Positions 14,682-25,340 are shown, numbered from the stretch's first letter. The stretch: 53,414 nucleotides of DNA from JAICNG01 sp035765135 (GCA_035765135.1 DASTYE010000100.1:1-53414); one strand, 5' to 3'. Notes: generated by a model from the letters alone, not told the origin. Made by a program: numbers and translations.

Positions 14682-16682
14682 ATGGCTGGTGAGCTCTCGA
14701 TAGGCAGGGAGGACACGTATCAGGCGCGACTCGCGAGGCTGGAGGCGCTCCTCGACGCGGTTCCCGCGCCGTTCGCGGTGCTCGAGTCGGCGACGGCGAG
14801 ACTCGTGCTCACCAACCGCCGCTTCTTCGAGCTGACCGGCATCGCCGCCGGCGCGCTGTCGGAGCCCCCGCTTCGTCAGGCATTCCCGAATGCCGACGGC
14901 GACCTGCGCGAGGCCGTTGACGAAGCCATCCAGGGGAAGATCCACAGTCCTCTGCGCCTCACGGTTAGGCGAGGAGACCGGATTCGCGTGCTCGAGGCGG
15001 CGATCCGCGCGCTCGGCGAGGAGCTGCCCCCTCGGGAGCTCGTCTTCGCGGCCGTCGATGTCACTGAGCGCGAGCAGCTTCGCGAGGACCTCGCGCATCT
15101 CGTTGGACAGCTCACGTCGATCTTCGGGGTCATCCCGGACGCAGTGCGGGTGTACGACGTCCATGGGAACGTCGTCCGCGCCAACGCCCAGGCGATCAAG
15201 GACTGCGAGCTTGGCACCTCGGCCACACTGGCTGCCCAGATCGAGTGCGAGCAGCCGCGCACCCTCGACGACGTGCCGGTGAGGCTCGAGCATCACCCCA
15301 CGTATCGGGCGCTCCGCGGCGAGGCCGTTCGCTCGGAAATGCTTCGCGTCATCCGCGCATCGTCAGGACCTCGCGTCATCGAGGTCAGCGCGAATCCGCT
15401 GCATGACGACATCGGCGAAGTGCGGGGCGCCGTCACCGTCGTGCGCGATGTGACCGACCGTCTCGCCCTCGTGCGCGAGCTCGAGGAGAAAGCCCGTCAG
15501 ATCGATCAGCTGTATGCCCGCGCCTCCACCGAGACGGAGCGGCTCGAACGCATGGTCGCTGAACGCACCGCCGAGCTTCTCGCGATCCAGGACCGGCACG
15601 CGCGTGAGCGAAGGCTGGCGGCGATTGGGCAGCTCGCGGCCGGCGTCATGCACGACGTCAACAACGCGCTCAACCCGATCATGGCGGCGGCGTATCTTCT
15701 CGATCGGCACGCCGATGACCCTAACGCCGTGCGGGAATATGCCGCACGGATCGCCAGGGCGGCGGAAACAGGAGCTGCAACTTCCGCACGGGTTGGGCGG
15801 TTCATCCGGCAGGACCCCATCGACGAGGGCACGCAGGCGCAGCTCGATCTGGGAACGCTGGCGAGCGAGGTCGTGGCCATGATGCGATCGCTTTGGGCGG
15901 AGCGTCAGGTTGGCGGCCCCATTCGTCTGGAGCTTCGCCTGGCGTCGGCGCCCGCCGTCGGCGTCGCCGGCGAGGTCCGTGCGGCAATCATGAATCTGAT
16001 CAACAACGCGCTGGATGCGACTGCAGAGGGAGGAGCGATCACTGTTGAGACGCGGACTGATGGCGTCGATTCCGTCGTCGAGGTGAGCGACACGGGTGTG
16101 GGCATGACGGAGCACGTCCGCGAGCATGCCTTCGAGCCGTTCTTCAGCACGAAGGAAGGCACGGGCAGTGGGCTTGGTCTCGCCGAAGTGTACGGCATCA
16201 TGAGGCGCCATCGCGGATCAGCGGAGATCATCAGTGAGCCGGGCGCCGGTGCCACCGTGCGCCTTCGCTTCCGGACGCAGTCCGTGACGACGCGGGATAC
16301 ACCCGCAAGTGTCCCATCCGCGGGGTCGCGGCGTCGGATATTGCTGGTGGAAGACAACGAGGCCGGTCGCGAGTTCTTCCGCATGGTGCTCCAGTCGCAC
16401 GGCCACGAGGTGGAGTCGGTCGCCACGTATGGCGAGGGTCTCTCGCGCCTCGAGGCGGCTGCCGCCGACCCGTTCGAGGTGCTCATCAGTGACATCGGGC
16501 TTCCCGATGGCAGCGGATGGGACCTCGTGCGAAAGGCGCGGGTACTCTGCCCAGGCATGCGGATCGGCGTCGTCACCGGATGGGAGGGAAACCGCGAAGG
16601 ACCCACCGAGGCGGATTTCGTGCTGCGCAAACCCGTGCCCCCCGCCGAGCTGATCGCGCTCGTCGGCGTCGGCGCCACCTGA
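14682..16682 (+). CDS. Hybrid sensor histidine kinase (PAS-PAS-coiled coil-HisKA-HATPase-REC)
   Basis: A 666-aa cytoplasmic protein. It has two PAS-like domains (about 20-130 and 140-265) and a coiled coil (LVRELEEKARQIDQLYARAS, continuing with AERTAEL). The kinase core has the NtrB-like H-box AAGVMHDVNNALNP (phospho-acceptor His324), NLINNALDATAEGG (N-box), DTGVGM and GTGSGLGLAEVYGI. A C-terminal receiver domain follows (about 548-664) with the acidic pocket VEDNE, phospho-acceptor Asp604 in ISDIGLPDG and the Lys of LRKPVPP. It therefore probably passes phosphate internally before a downstream partner. The next gene, 10 bases away, is an ANTAR response regulator, an obvious candidate target. 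Confidence 0.93.
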   Translation: MAGELSIGREDTYQARLARLEALLDAVPAPFAVLESATARLVLTNRRFFELTGIAAGALSEPPLRQAFPNADGDLREAVDEAIQGKIHSPLRLTVRRGDRIRVLEAAIRALGEELPPRELVFAAVDVTEREQLREDLAHLVGQLTSIFGVIPDAVRVYDVHGNVVRANAQAIKDCELGTSATLAAQIECEQPRTLDDVPVRLEHHPTYRALRGEAVRSEMLRVIRASSGPRVIEVSANPLHDDIGEVRGAVTVVRDVTDRLALVRELEEKARQIDQLYARASTETERLERMVAERTAELLAIQDRHARERRLAAIGQLAAGVMHDVNNALNPIMAAAYLLDRHADDPNAVREYAARIARAAETGAATSARVGRFIRQDPIDEGTQAQLDLGTLASEVVAMMRSLWAERQVGGPIRLELRLASAPAVGVAGEVRAAIMNLINNALDATAEGGAITVETRTDGVDSVVEVSDTGVGMTEHVREHAFEPFFSTKEGTGSGLGLAEVYGIMRRHRGSAEIISEPGAGATVRLRFRTQSVTTRDTPASVPSAGSRRRILLVEDNEAGREFFRMVLQSHGHEVESVATYGEGLSRLEAAAADPFEVLISDIGLPDGSGWDLVRKARVLCPGMRIGVVTGWEGNREGPTEADFVLRKPVPPAELIALVGVGAT

Positions 16683-16692
16683 GGGTCGTCTC

Positions 16693-17313
16693 GTGTCACC
16701 AGAGCCAGGCACCCGCCCGCCCGAAACGACCGCTTCGATCCGCGTCCTCGTCGCGGAGGATGATGAGAATGCTCGCGCGCTGCTCGTCGATGTGTTGCGC
16801 GATCTGGGGCATGAGGTCGTCGCGGAGGTGGGAACGGGGGAGCAGGCGATCGCCAGGGCTCGTGAGGCACACCCGGATGTGGTGCTCCTCGACGTCCACA
16901 TGCCGGGCCAATCCGGAATCGAGGCGGCCGAAGCGATTGCGCACGAGGTGGATTCGGCCGCTGTGGTGCTGTTTACCGGCGACGGCGCACTTTCCCTGAC
17001 CGACCGCGACGTCGATGCCACAGCGGCGATCGCGTTTCTCCGCAAACCGGCACCTCCGCCTGTCATCGACTCCACCGTACGGCTGGCCGCGCGGCGCGCC
17101 CGCGAGCTCACGCACGCACGACGCGCTGCGATCGATGCCAAGCAGGCACTCGAGAACCGGAAGGTCATCGAGCGCGCAAAGGGGATTCTCATGCGACGTA
17201 CGGGGTGTTCGGAGCAGGAGGCGTATCGCATCCTGCAGCGCTCGAGTCAGGACCGCGGCGAGCCAATGGTCGACATCGCGCGCGCGGTAATCGAGAGTGA
17301 GCCAGGACGATAG
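16693..17313 (+). CDS. ANTAR-domain response regulator (RNA-binding antiterminator type)
   Basis: A 206-aa two-domain protein. The receiver has VAEDDEN, phospho-acceptor Asp67 in LLDVHMPG, a Thr in FTGD and the switch Lys in LRKPAPP. A helical linker follows, then an ANTAR domain (about 140-198) with the conserved ERAKGILMRRTGCSEQEAY and ILQRSSQDRGEPMVDIA. ANTAR regulators of the AmiR/NasR type bind paired hairpins in nascent RNA when phosphorylated and prevent termination. Start is GTG 16693, 10 bases after the hybrid kinase stop, so kinase and regulator form one unit. The gene overlaps the NDH-2 gene by 17 bases, hinting that respiration or redox state is part of what it controls. Confidence 0.92.
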   Translation: MSPEPGTRPPETTASIRVLVAEDDENARALLVDVLRDLGHEVVAEVGTGEQAIARAREAHPDVVLLDVHMPGQSGIEAAEAIAHEVDSAAVVLFTGDGALSLTDRDVDATAAIAFLRKPAPPPVIDSTVRLAARRARELTHARRAAIDAKQALENRKVIERAKGILMRRTGCSEQEAYRILQRSSQDRGEPMVDIARAVIESEPGR

Positions 17314-18631
17314 CCAGGGGGAAGGCGCTCACAGCGCGGAAGGCGCTGGGCGCGCGCTCGGTCACCTCGCGCACCCAGCGACCCATCGCCCGCACGTCGT
17401 CATCCTTGGCGGCGGATTCGGAGGAGCTGAAGCCGCTCGAAAGCTTCGCACCGCGGCGGTGCGTGTCACGCTGATCGATCGCACCAACCACCACGTCTTC
17501 CAGCCACTCCTCTATCAGGTCGCGACCGCGGGCCTGGCGCCGAGTGACATCGCATCGCCAATCCGCTGGATGCTGCGGCACCAGCGAAACGCCACGGTGC
17601 TCATGGAAGAGGTCACGGGCGTCGATCCCGAACGCCGCGTGGTTCGCGTGGCGAACGGAGGCGGAGAGATCGCGTACGATTATCTCATCGTGGCGACCGG
17701 TGCCCGCCATTCGTACTTCGGCCACTCCGAGTGGGAAGCGCGTGCGCCCGGGCTCAAGAGCCTCGAGGATGCACTCGAGATGCGGCGGCGATTCCTCGTC
17801 GCCTTCGAGGCCGCCGAGCGTACCGAGGACTCCGAGGAGCGCCTCGCGCTCCAGACGTTCGTGCTCGTGGGTGGTGGGCCGACAGGCGTGGAGCTCGCCG
17901 GCGTGATGCAGGAAGTCGCTCGCGGAATGCGCAAAGACTTTCGTCGCATCGACACCAGCAGGACACGCGTCGTACTGCTCGAGGGCGGACCTCGCGTGCT
18001 CCCCTCGTTTCCCGAATCGCTCTCGGCCCGGGCGCACAAGGACCTTCTCGATCTCGGCGTCGAGGTGCGCGTCAACGCGCTCGTCACACGTATCGAGCCC
18101 GACGCGGTGTGGGTGGGGGAGGAGCGCATCGCGACACGCACGGTCTTCTGGGCCGCGGGCAACGAAGCCTCACCGATCGGTCGCTCGCTCGGCTCTCGCG
18201 TGGATCGCGCGGGACGTCTCGAGGTGAATCCCGACCTCTCGCTGCCGGGTCATCCGGAGCTTTTCGTGATTGGAGATCTGGCCATCGTCAGGCAGAGCGG
18301 CCGGCAGGTTCCGGCGGTGGCGCCGGCCGCCATCCAGATGGGCGCCTCTGCCGCACGGAACATTCATCGCGATCTTCGCGGCGAGCCGCGGGTATCATTC
18401 CGGTATCGCAACAAGGGGGATCTTGCCACTATCGGCCGCTACAAGGCGATCGCCGACTTCGGCAAGTTCCACGTGACCGGACGGCTCGCATGGTGGTTCT
18501 GGCTGCTCGTGCACATCATGTATCTCGTCGGATTCCGCAACCGGCTGAGCGTATTGCTCCAGTGGGCATACGCCTACTTCACGTACCAGCGCGGCGTGCG
18601 CCTGATTACCCGCGAGTCGCGGCTCTGTTGA
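17297..18631 (+). CDS. ndh: Type II NADH:quinone dehydrogenase (NDH-2)
   Basis: A 444-aa single-subunit flavoprotein that oxidises NADH and reduces quinone without pumping protons. The FAD-binding motif GGGFGGAEAARKL starts near residue 38 and the NADH-binding motif VGGGPTGVELAG lies near 194. NHHVFQPLLYQVATAGL and PAAIQMGASAARNI (quinone-side region) are diagnostic. The C-terminus WWFWLLVHIMYLVGFRNRL is the membrane-anchoring helix. The first about 30 residues before RPHVVILGGG are an extra unstructured stretch. GTG 17297 lies within the ANTAR gene; the next start TTG overlaps its stop, so the four genes 14682-18966 look like one operon. Confidence 0.95.
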   Translation: MSQDDSQGEGAHSAEGAGRALGHLAHPATHRPHVVILGGGFGGAEAARKLRTAAVRVTLIDRTNHHVFQPLLYQVATAGLAPSDIASPIRWMLRHQRNATVLMEEVTGVDPERRVVRVANGGGEIAYDYLIVATGARHSYFGHSEWEARAPGLKSLEDALEMRRRFLVAFEAAERTEDSEERLALQTFVLVGGGPTGVELAGVMQEVARGMRKDFRRIDTSRTRVVLLEGGPRVLPSFPESLSARAHKDLLDLGVEVRVNALVTRIEPDAVWVGEERIATRTVFWAAGNEASPIGRSLGSRVDRAGRLEVNPDLSLPGHPELFVIGDLAIVRQSGRQVPAVAPAAIQMGASAARNIHRDLRGEPRVSFRYRNKGDLATIGRYKAIADFGKFHVTGRLAWWFWLLVHIMYLVGFRNRLSVLLQWAYAYFTYQRGVRLITRESRLC

Positions 18632-18966
18632 TTCGCGCGGTGGCCGCCGCTGCTCTCGTCGTCTTCGCGGCATGCAGCGACGCGCCGTTGGGGCCTGGAC
18701 AATCGGGAACGACGGTGGCGCGTGTCATCATTGCGCCCGACAGCATCGCCCTTCCGCGCACTCAGTCCATGCAGCTCGCGGCGATCGTCCTCGATGCCTC
18801 TGGCAACGAGCTCGACGGCCGCGACGTCGCGTGGTCCAGCTCGGACCCCACTCGCGTCACCGTGACATCGACCGGGCTGATCACCGCATCCGAGGTTGGG
18901 TCATCGCTCGTCCGCGCGCTGAGCGAGGGAAAGTCGGATTCGGTGAAGATCATCGTCACACCGTAA
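18628..18966 (+). CDS. Small Ig-like (Big_2) domain lipoprotein
   Basis: A 112-aa lipoprotein. The signal LIRAVAAAALVVFAAC ends in the lipobox FAAC. The mature part is a single bacterial Ig-like domain of the BIG2 type: VIIAPDSIALPRTQSMQLAA, then DVAWSSSDPTRVTVTSTGLI and SLVRALSEGKSDSVKIIVTP. Such domains usually occur in large surface proteins; a lone domain is unusual but common in this kind of genome. The start is TTG 18628 overlapping the NDH-2 stop (TTGA); GTG 18640 is an alternative. Cell-surface or periplasmic; function unknown. Confidence 0.78.
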   Translation: MIRAVAAAALVVFAACSDAPLGPGQSGTTVARVIIAPDSIALPRTQSMQLAAIVLDASGNELDGRDVAWSSSDPTRVTVTSTGLITASEVGSSLVRALSEGKSDSVKIIVTP

Positions 18967-18973
18967 GGGGCAA

Positions 18974-19064
18974 CGAATGAAGAACGAGGAACGAGGATGA
19001 AGGAATTCGATCGGGGGGATTCTCTCAATCGAATTCCTCGATCCTCATTCATCGTTCCTCGTTC
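18974..19064. repeat. Long hairpin element K (GAGGAACGAGG / GAATTC class)
   Basis: Left arm (from 18974: GAATGAAGAACGAGGAACGA, then GGATGAAGGAATTCGAT) and right arm (ATCGAATTCCTCGATCC, then ATCGTTCCTCGTTC) pair imperfectly over about 35 bases. It fills the whole space between the convergent stops of the lipoprotein and MFS genes. The words GAATTCCTCG and TTCCTCGTTC recur in elements J, L and M. May serve as a bidirectional terminator. Confidence 0.85.
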
Positions 19065-19067
19065 GCT

Positions 19068-20366
19068 CTACTTCACGACCGCCTCCTCCTTCGCCGTCTC
19101 GGGCACGCGCACCGCGAGAAGCGCCGTCACCGCGACGACGATGGCCGACGTCAGGAAAGGAATGAACGACCCCCCCTCGCCGAGTCGCGCGTGCGCAATG
19201 TCCCAGACCGTGCCGGCGAAAAGCGCGTAGAGCACGCGGGTGATGTTGCCCACCGTCTGCTGGAGCCCCATGTACAACCCGCGCTCATGATCGCCGACGA
19301 CCTGCGACAGCATCGCGGTGACGCAGGGGAAGAGCAGCGTCGCGCCCAGCGGGAGAAGCGCCGTGGCCAGCGCCAGCGTCGCGATGGAATGGGTCAGCGG
19401 CATCGCGAGGAAGCCTAACGTCAACGAAACGATCCCCATGCGCGTCGCACGCGCCTCGCCCACGCGGTCGATGACGCGGCCCAGTAGGCCGATGCGGAAG
19501 ACGACGTTGAGAACGCCCAGGTAGGTGAAGAAGGAGCCGATCGTCTTCTCCGTCACGCCGTGGCGCTCCATGAGGAAGAACGGCATCACGCCGGACAGCG
19601 TCAGGCCGTAGAACGCGCCAATCGCGATGGCGTACACCCAGATGAATCGCTTCGCGAAATCGGGGTTGGGATGGGAGAGCGCCGCTGCCCCTTCCCGCCC
19701 GAGTGTTAGGCGGGTGACCAGTGTCACGGGCCAGATAGGTGCAATCCGCCAGACCGCCTTCACCGTGGCCCAGCGTTCGCGACGCGCCTTCGCCTTCCCC
19801 GCCGCTCCATGCGACTCGCCGAGGAAGCGCATGGCGAACGCGATGTTCACCAGGCACAGCACCGCCGCGATCAGCCCCGGCGCGTGGCGTCCCCACGTGG
19901 ACGCCGCCGAGCCGAGCAGCGGGCCGAGCATGACGCCGACGTTCGTCGCCGCCGACAGCCACCCGAGCCCTTTCGCCCGGTTCTTCGGCTCGACGACATC
20001 GGAGACGTACGCCTGAATGACGCCGACCGTCCCTCCGCCTGCGCCCTGGATGATGCGCGACGCGAACAGCAGCCAGAGCGAGTCCGCGTACGCGAACACC
20101 ACGTACGCGATCGCCGATGCGGCCAGGCCGCTGATGAGCGCGGGCTTGCGACCATAGCGGTCGGAGACGCGTCCCCATAACGGCGCGCTCACGAGCTGCG
20201 CGATGAGGAACGACGATCCGAGCCACGCCATCACGTAGCCGTTGGCTCCCAGCTCCTTCGCATAGAACGGGAGGAGCGGCAGGAGCATGAGCACGCCAAC
20301 CATGTCCATGAACGCCGCCAGCATGAGCACGGCGAGGTTGGCGGGGATGGCGGACGGAAGCTTCAC
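19068..20366 (-). CDS. MFS efflux transporter (TetA/multidrug-like, 12 TM)
   Basis: A 432-aa inner-membrane protein with twelve predicted helices. Motif A in loop 2-3 is GRVSDRYGRKPAL; the helix-5 antiporter motif region reads GVMLGPLLGSAASTWG, the drug:H+ antiporter signature. N-terminal FMDMVGVLMLLPLLPFYAKEL fits the TetA/MdtG branch. The central cytoplasmic loop (about 185-240) is longer than usual. The substrate cannot be told. Downstream is element K, upstream element Q. Confidence 0.9.
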   Translation of the reverse strand: MKLPSAIPANLAVLMLAAFMDMVGVLMLLPLLPFYAKELGANGYVMAWLGSSFLIAQLVSAPLWGRVSDRYGRKPALISGLAASAIAYVVFAYADSLWLLFASRIIQGAGGGTVGVIQAYVSDVVEPKNRAKGLGWLSAATNVGVMLGPLLGSAASTWGRHAPGLIAAVLCLVNIAFAMRFLGESHGAAGKAKARRERWATVKAVWRIAPIWPVTLVTRLTLGREGAAALSHPNPDFAKRFIWVYAIAIGAFYGLTLSGVMPFFLMERHGVTEKTIGSFFTYLGVLNVVFRIGLLGRVIDRVGEARATRMGIVSLTLGFLAMPLTHSIATLALATALLPLGATLLFPCVTAMLSQVVGDHERGLYMGLQQTVGNITRVLYALFAGTVWDIAHARLGEGGSFIPFLTSAIVVAVTALLAVRVPETAKEEAVVK

Positions 20367-20380
20367 GGCGAGCGAAGGCG

Positions 20381-20474
20381 GTCGAAGGCGATCGATGGGA
20401 TCAAGGGGCGTAGGCGCGACGAAGCGTGGCGGTCCGCCCTTGGACCGCCGTCGATCCCCTCGATCGCCTTCGAT
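20381..20474. repeat. Long hairpin element Q (CGAAGGCGATCGA class)
   Basis: Arms GTCGAAGGCGATCGATGGGA (from 20381) and ATCCCCTCGATCGCCTTCGA (ending 20473) pair at most positions. The loop carries an inner perfect stem GGCGGTCC/GGACCGCC (20428-20435 and 20442-20449). The element lies between the BMP importer's last stop and the MFS start. Confidence 0.8.
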
Positions 20475-20489
20475 CCCGACAGCTCGACG

Positions 20490-21373
20490 TCACGCATCCA
20501 CTTTCCCCAACGCCGCCGGCGGCGTCGAGCGCGCGACGAATCCACCGACCGCGACGATCGTGAGCACGTAGGGGATCATCTGAACGAACTGGCTGGGAAT
20601 GCCCTGCATTCCCTGGAGCTGGATCTGCAACGTCTCGGCGGCGGCGAAGAGGAGGCAGGCGATGCCGGCCCGCACCGGCTCCCACCGTCCGAAGATGATC
20701 GCCGCCAGCGCGATGAAGCCGCGCCCGGCCGTCATGGAATCGGTGAACTGGTGCTGGTCCAGCGCGAGGTAAACGCCGCCGAGGCCGGCCAGGATCCCCG
20801 AGAGCGCGACGGCGAAGTAGCGAACGCGTCGAACGGGAACGCCGAGCGTTTCCGCCGCGGCCGGATGTTCACCGACCGCGCGCACCCGAAGCCCGAATGG
20901 CGTGTAGTGCACCAGCCAGGCGACCACCGGGATGCCGAGCAAGCCCAACCACACCAGTGGATTCCGCAACAGCGCACCGGTGAGCGCGCCCCCATCGCCG
21001 GTGACGCCGAAGCCGGCGACGCGTGGTGAGTTCGATGAGCTGTCGAACGCCATCAACAGGAAGAAGCGCGTCAATCCCACCGCGAGCAGATTGATCGCGA
21101 TGCCGGTGACGATCTGGTCGGCCCGATAGCGGATCGATGCGACAGCATGGATGAGCCCGAACAGCAAACCGCCGCCAATTCCGCAGAGCACTCCAATCCA
21201 GGGGCTCCCGCTGTAGTAGCTCCCGAGCGTGGCCGCGAACGCTCCCGTGAGCATGAAGCCCTCGAGCGTTAGGCTGACCACACCGGCACGCTCCGCGATG
21301 ACGCCACCGGAAGCCGCGAACAGGTACGGGATCGCAATCCGGATGGTCTGCGCGACGAAGGCGATGATCTCGC

Positions 21374-21377
<4 letters not shown>
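20490..21377 (-). CDS. Nucleoside ABC importer permease 2 (NupQ/YufQ-like)
   Basis: A 295-aa branched-chain-type permease. The N-terminus IPYLFAASGGVIAERAGVVSLTLEGFMLTGAF is characteristic of YufQ/NupQ, partner of BMP-type binding proteins. The region LGVPVRRVRYFAVALSGILAGLGGVY is the family's coupling loop and final helices. I take ATG 21377, which overlaps the upstream permease stop (ATGA). The long open frame reaching 22292 is only antisense-frame noise over the other permease. Last gene of the four-gene importer operon. Confidence 0.93.
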
Positions 21378-22437
<1,060 letters not shown>

Positions 22438-22441
<4 letters not shown>

Positions 22442-24030
22442 GCGGCTGGTCTCGTCGTGTCGGTAGCGCCCGTCATCAGCGGGCCGAGCCGTTCCTCGGA
22501 CGCCTCGCGCCGCGGCAATGTCGCGATGATTCTCCCGCCGTACATCACCGCCACCCGATCCGCCAGCGCCAGGATCTCGGACAGCTCGGCGGAGACGAGG
22601 AGGATGGCCTTGCCTGCCTCACGAGCGGCACGCAGCTGCGCATGGATGAACTCGATGGCCCCGACATCGACACCGCGTGTCGGCTGCGATGCGAGAAGAA
22701 CCTCGTACGCCCCACCCATCTCGCGCGCGATCACGACCTTCTGCTGATTGCCGCCGGACAGCGCGCGGGCGGGCAGCTCGGCATCGGGTGGGCGAATGTC
22801 GAACCGTTGAATCTCGTCGGTCGCGTTCGCCTCGATGCGGCGGCCGTCGAGAGCCCACGCGCGCCGCGCGCCCGTCGCGTAGTGGTGCTGGTCGCCGAGG
22901 ATGAGATTCTCCGCGACCGTATACTCGAGGACGAGCCCGCGACGGTGACGATCCTCCGGAATGTGAGCGAGGCCGGCTTCAGTGCGCTCACGCACCGATG
23001 CGTGCGTCACGTCGCGCCCACCGAGCGCGATCGTCCCCGACGTCACCGGGCACAGGCCGGCGATCGCTTCGATCAGCTCGGTCTGCCCATTCCCCTCGAC
23101 GCCGGCGATGCCGAGGATTTCCCCGGCGGCGACGTCGAACGAGATGCCGTCCACCGCGCGGCGGCCGCGACTGGTGACCACGAGCGAGTTGACGGACAAT
23201 GCGAAACGAGGAGCGGCGGACCGAGGGGTTCCTTCCAATGAATTCCTCGGTCCTTCGTCCTCCTTCCTCATTGTGACCAGAGCCACGTCCCGCCCCACCA
23301 TCGCCCGCGCGATCGCCTCCGGGGTCGCCGCCCCCGTGTCCATGCGTGCGACCGTCTCGCCCTGCCGCATCACCGTGATGGCGTCGGAGACGTCCATCAC
23401 CTCATCGAGCTTGTGCGTGATGAGCACGATCGTCGCGCCGTCGTCCCGCAAGCGGCGCAGCACACTCCAGAGCTCCTTCACCTCGAGCGGCGAGAGCACC
23501 GCGGTCGGCTCGTCGAGGATGAGAATGCGCGCGCCGCGAAACAGGGTCTTCAGGATCTCGACCCGCTGCGCCTCACCGACCGAGAGATCACCGACGTGTC
23601 TCGCGGGGTCCACTCGCAGGCCGTACTGGTCGCCAATCCGCTTCACGTCGCTGATCGCGCGGGCGATGTCGAGCATTGCGCCGCGCACCGGCTCGCGGCC
23701 AAGCACCACGTTCTCGGCCACCGTGAGAGTGCGGACGAGCATGAAATGCTGATGCACCATGCCGACGCCCGCCTTGATCGCGTCGGCGGTGGACCAGCCC
23801 GTGACGTCTCGCAGCTCGCCGCTCGGTGTCCCGACCTCGACGGTTCCGGCGTCGGGGGCGTAGAGGCCGGCGAGGATTCGCATCAGCGTAGACTTGCCCG
23901 CTCCGTTTTCCCCGACGAGCGCGTGAATCTCGCGCGTGCCGACCTGGAGCCGGGCGCCGCGGTTGGCGTGGACAGGACCGAACGCCTTGTGGATGCCATT
24001 CATTCGAATGGCGGGTGCCGACGCGGTCAT
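22438..24030 (-). CDS. Nucleoside ABC importer ATPase, two fused NBDs (NupO/YufO-like)
   Basis: A 530-aa double ATPase. Domain 1 has GENGAGKSTLMRILAG, signature LSVGEAQRVEILKTL and LILDEPTAVLSPLE. Domain 2 has the degenerate Walker A GVEGNGQTELIEAIAG, signature LSGGNQQKVVIAREM and LLASQPTRGVDVGA. This asymmetric pair is typical of sugar and nucleoside importers. ATG 24030 overlaps the BMP gene stop (ATGA). Between the domains (about residues 253-279) the protein has an unrelated insert, MRKEDEGPRNSLEGTPRSA, encoded by hairpin element L. The insert falls in the interdomain linker, where length is tolerated. Confidence 0.95.
23197..23273. repeat. Long hairpin element L (GAATTCCTCGG class) inside a coding sequence
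   Basis: Ends CAATG and CATTG; arms 23197-23226 and 23245-23273 pair imperfectly over about 29 bases, with GGACCGAGG opposite CCTCGGTCC. The element lies in frame in the linker of the nucleoside ATPase. It shares GAATTCCTCG and TCCTTC words with elements K and M. Confidence 0.78.
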
Positions 24031-25064
24031 CGCGTGCTCGGCACTCGAATCCGCCCCGCGATGATCTCCTCCTCGAGCCGCTCGACGCGCGCGATCACGT
24101 CGGCAGGGATCAGGTCGCGGTTGTTCTGGTCGTAGATGTAACCGACGCCACCTTCCTTCAGACCGTACGAGTAAATGCCGCCCTGGAACGCGCCCTCGCG
24201 CACGCGACGAATCGCGTCGAAGGTGACGGCGTCGACGCCCTTCACCATCGACGTCATGATGTGGCCGGGCGCCTCCGCGTATTGGTCGGCATCCACTCCG
24301 ATGGCGTACTTTCCCGTCTGTCGTGCGGCTTCGAACACGCCGAGCCCCGTCGATCCCGACGCATGGAAGATCACGTTCACCCCCGACTGGTACTGGCTGA
24401 GCGCCAGCTCCTTGCCCTTGCCCGGATTCCGGAATGCCTCGGGGGTCACGCCCGCATACTGCGCGATCACCGTGCAGTCGGGGCACACGTGCCTAACGCC
24501 GGCCCGGAACCCGGCCTCGAACTTGTGTATGAGGGGAATGTCCATTCCGCCCACGAAGCCAATGCGCTTCGATCCGCCCGCGAGCACCGCGATCGCGCCG
24601 ACCAGGAACGAGCCTTCCTCCTCGCGGAACTTCAGTGCGGCGAGGTTCGTTGGTGGCTGGACGGTGTTCCCCTGCTCGTCGATGGTAACCGCGTAGTCGA
24701 CTCCGGCGAACTTGACCTCCGGGTATTCGACGGCGAGATCGGTGAGGTCGTCGGTGAAGATGAAGCCGACGCCGATGACGAGGTCCATCCCTTGCGCGGC
24801 GAGCAGGCGGAGCCCCGCCTCACGATCGCTGCCCTCACCGGGCTCGATGAAGCGGATGTCGGCACCGAGCACCGCCTTGGCGGAATCGGCACCCTTGTAG
24901 GCGCCATCGTTGAACGACTTGTCGCCGCGTCCGCCGACGTCGAAGACAATGCCGACATCCACGCCTGCGCTGTCGCCCTCGGCGGCGGCACCGCGGGGGT
25001 GGACGAAGAGCAAGGCAATGTGGGCGACGAGGAGGACGACGATGAGGATGAAAAGGCGAGACAT
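24027..25064 (-). CDS. BMP/Med family nucleoside-binding protein
   Basis: A 345-aa periplasmic binding protein. MSRLFILIVVLLVAHIALLF forms a signal peptide or anchor without a lipobox Cys, unlike the usual BMP lipoproteins. The mature part opens VDVGIVFDVGGRGDKSFNDGAYKG, the family hallmark, followed by MDLVIGVGFIFTDDL, IGFVGGMDIPLIHKFEAGFRAG, NVIFHASGSTGLGVFEAA and AIGVDADQ. Members bind purine nucleosides. First gene of the operon; its upstream region is repeat F, so the promoter must lie in or beyond that element. Confidence 0.93.
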   Translation of the reverse strand: MSRLFILIVVLLVAHIALLFVHPRGAAAEGDSAGVDVGIVFDVGGRGDKSFNDGAYKGADSAKAVLGADIRFIEPGEGSDREAGLRLLAAQGMDLVIGVGFIFTDDLTDLAVEYPEVKFAGVDYAVTIDEQGNTVQPPTNLAALKFREEEGSFLVGAIAVLAGGSKRIGFVGGMDIPLIHKFEAGFRAGVRHVCPDCTVIAQYAGVTPEAFRNPGKGKELALSQYQSGVNVIFHASGSTGLGVFEAARQTGKYAIGVDADQYAEAPGHIMTSMVKGVDAVTFDAIRRVREGAFQGGIYSYGLKEGGVGYIYDQNNRDLIPADVIARVERLEEEIIAGRIRVPSTR

Positions 25065-25090
25065 AAGGGGATAAAATGTGCTCCTTGGTC

Positions 25091-25330
25091 GAGGGGAGAG
25101 GGAAGAGCAACAGCGGGGGAGAGGTGGGAGCCACCCAAGGGGAGAGGGAAGCGAGAAGAGGGAAGCGAGAAGAGGGAAGCGGGTGTTCGGCGATCATCGC
25201 GATAAGGACTCGGGCCAGCGGGCAGTGGGTGCCCGTCCCCGCTTCCCCCTTCCCGCTTCCCCCTTCCCTGAAGTGGCTCTTACCTCGTTAACTCTTCCCT
25301 CATTCCCTCGATCTATCCCTCTACCCTCAG
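25091..25330. repeat. Long inverted-repeat element F (GAGGGAAG class), 240 bp
   Basis: Left part is GAGGGGAGAGGGAAGAG then repeated GAAGAGGGAAGCGA units; right part is CCCGCTTCCCCCTTCCC units ending CCCTCAG at 25330. The reverse complement aligns with element B over nearly its full length, including the core GCGGGGACGGGCACCCA and TTATCGCGATGAT. It separates the divergent BMP and nadB genes and ends 10 bases before the nadB start. Confidence 0.9.
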
Positions 25331-25340
25331 GCAATAAGGC

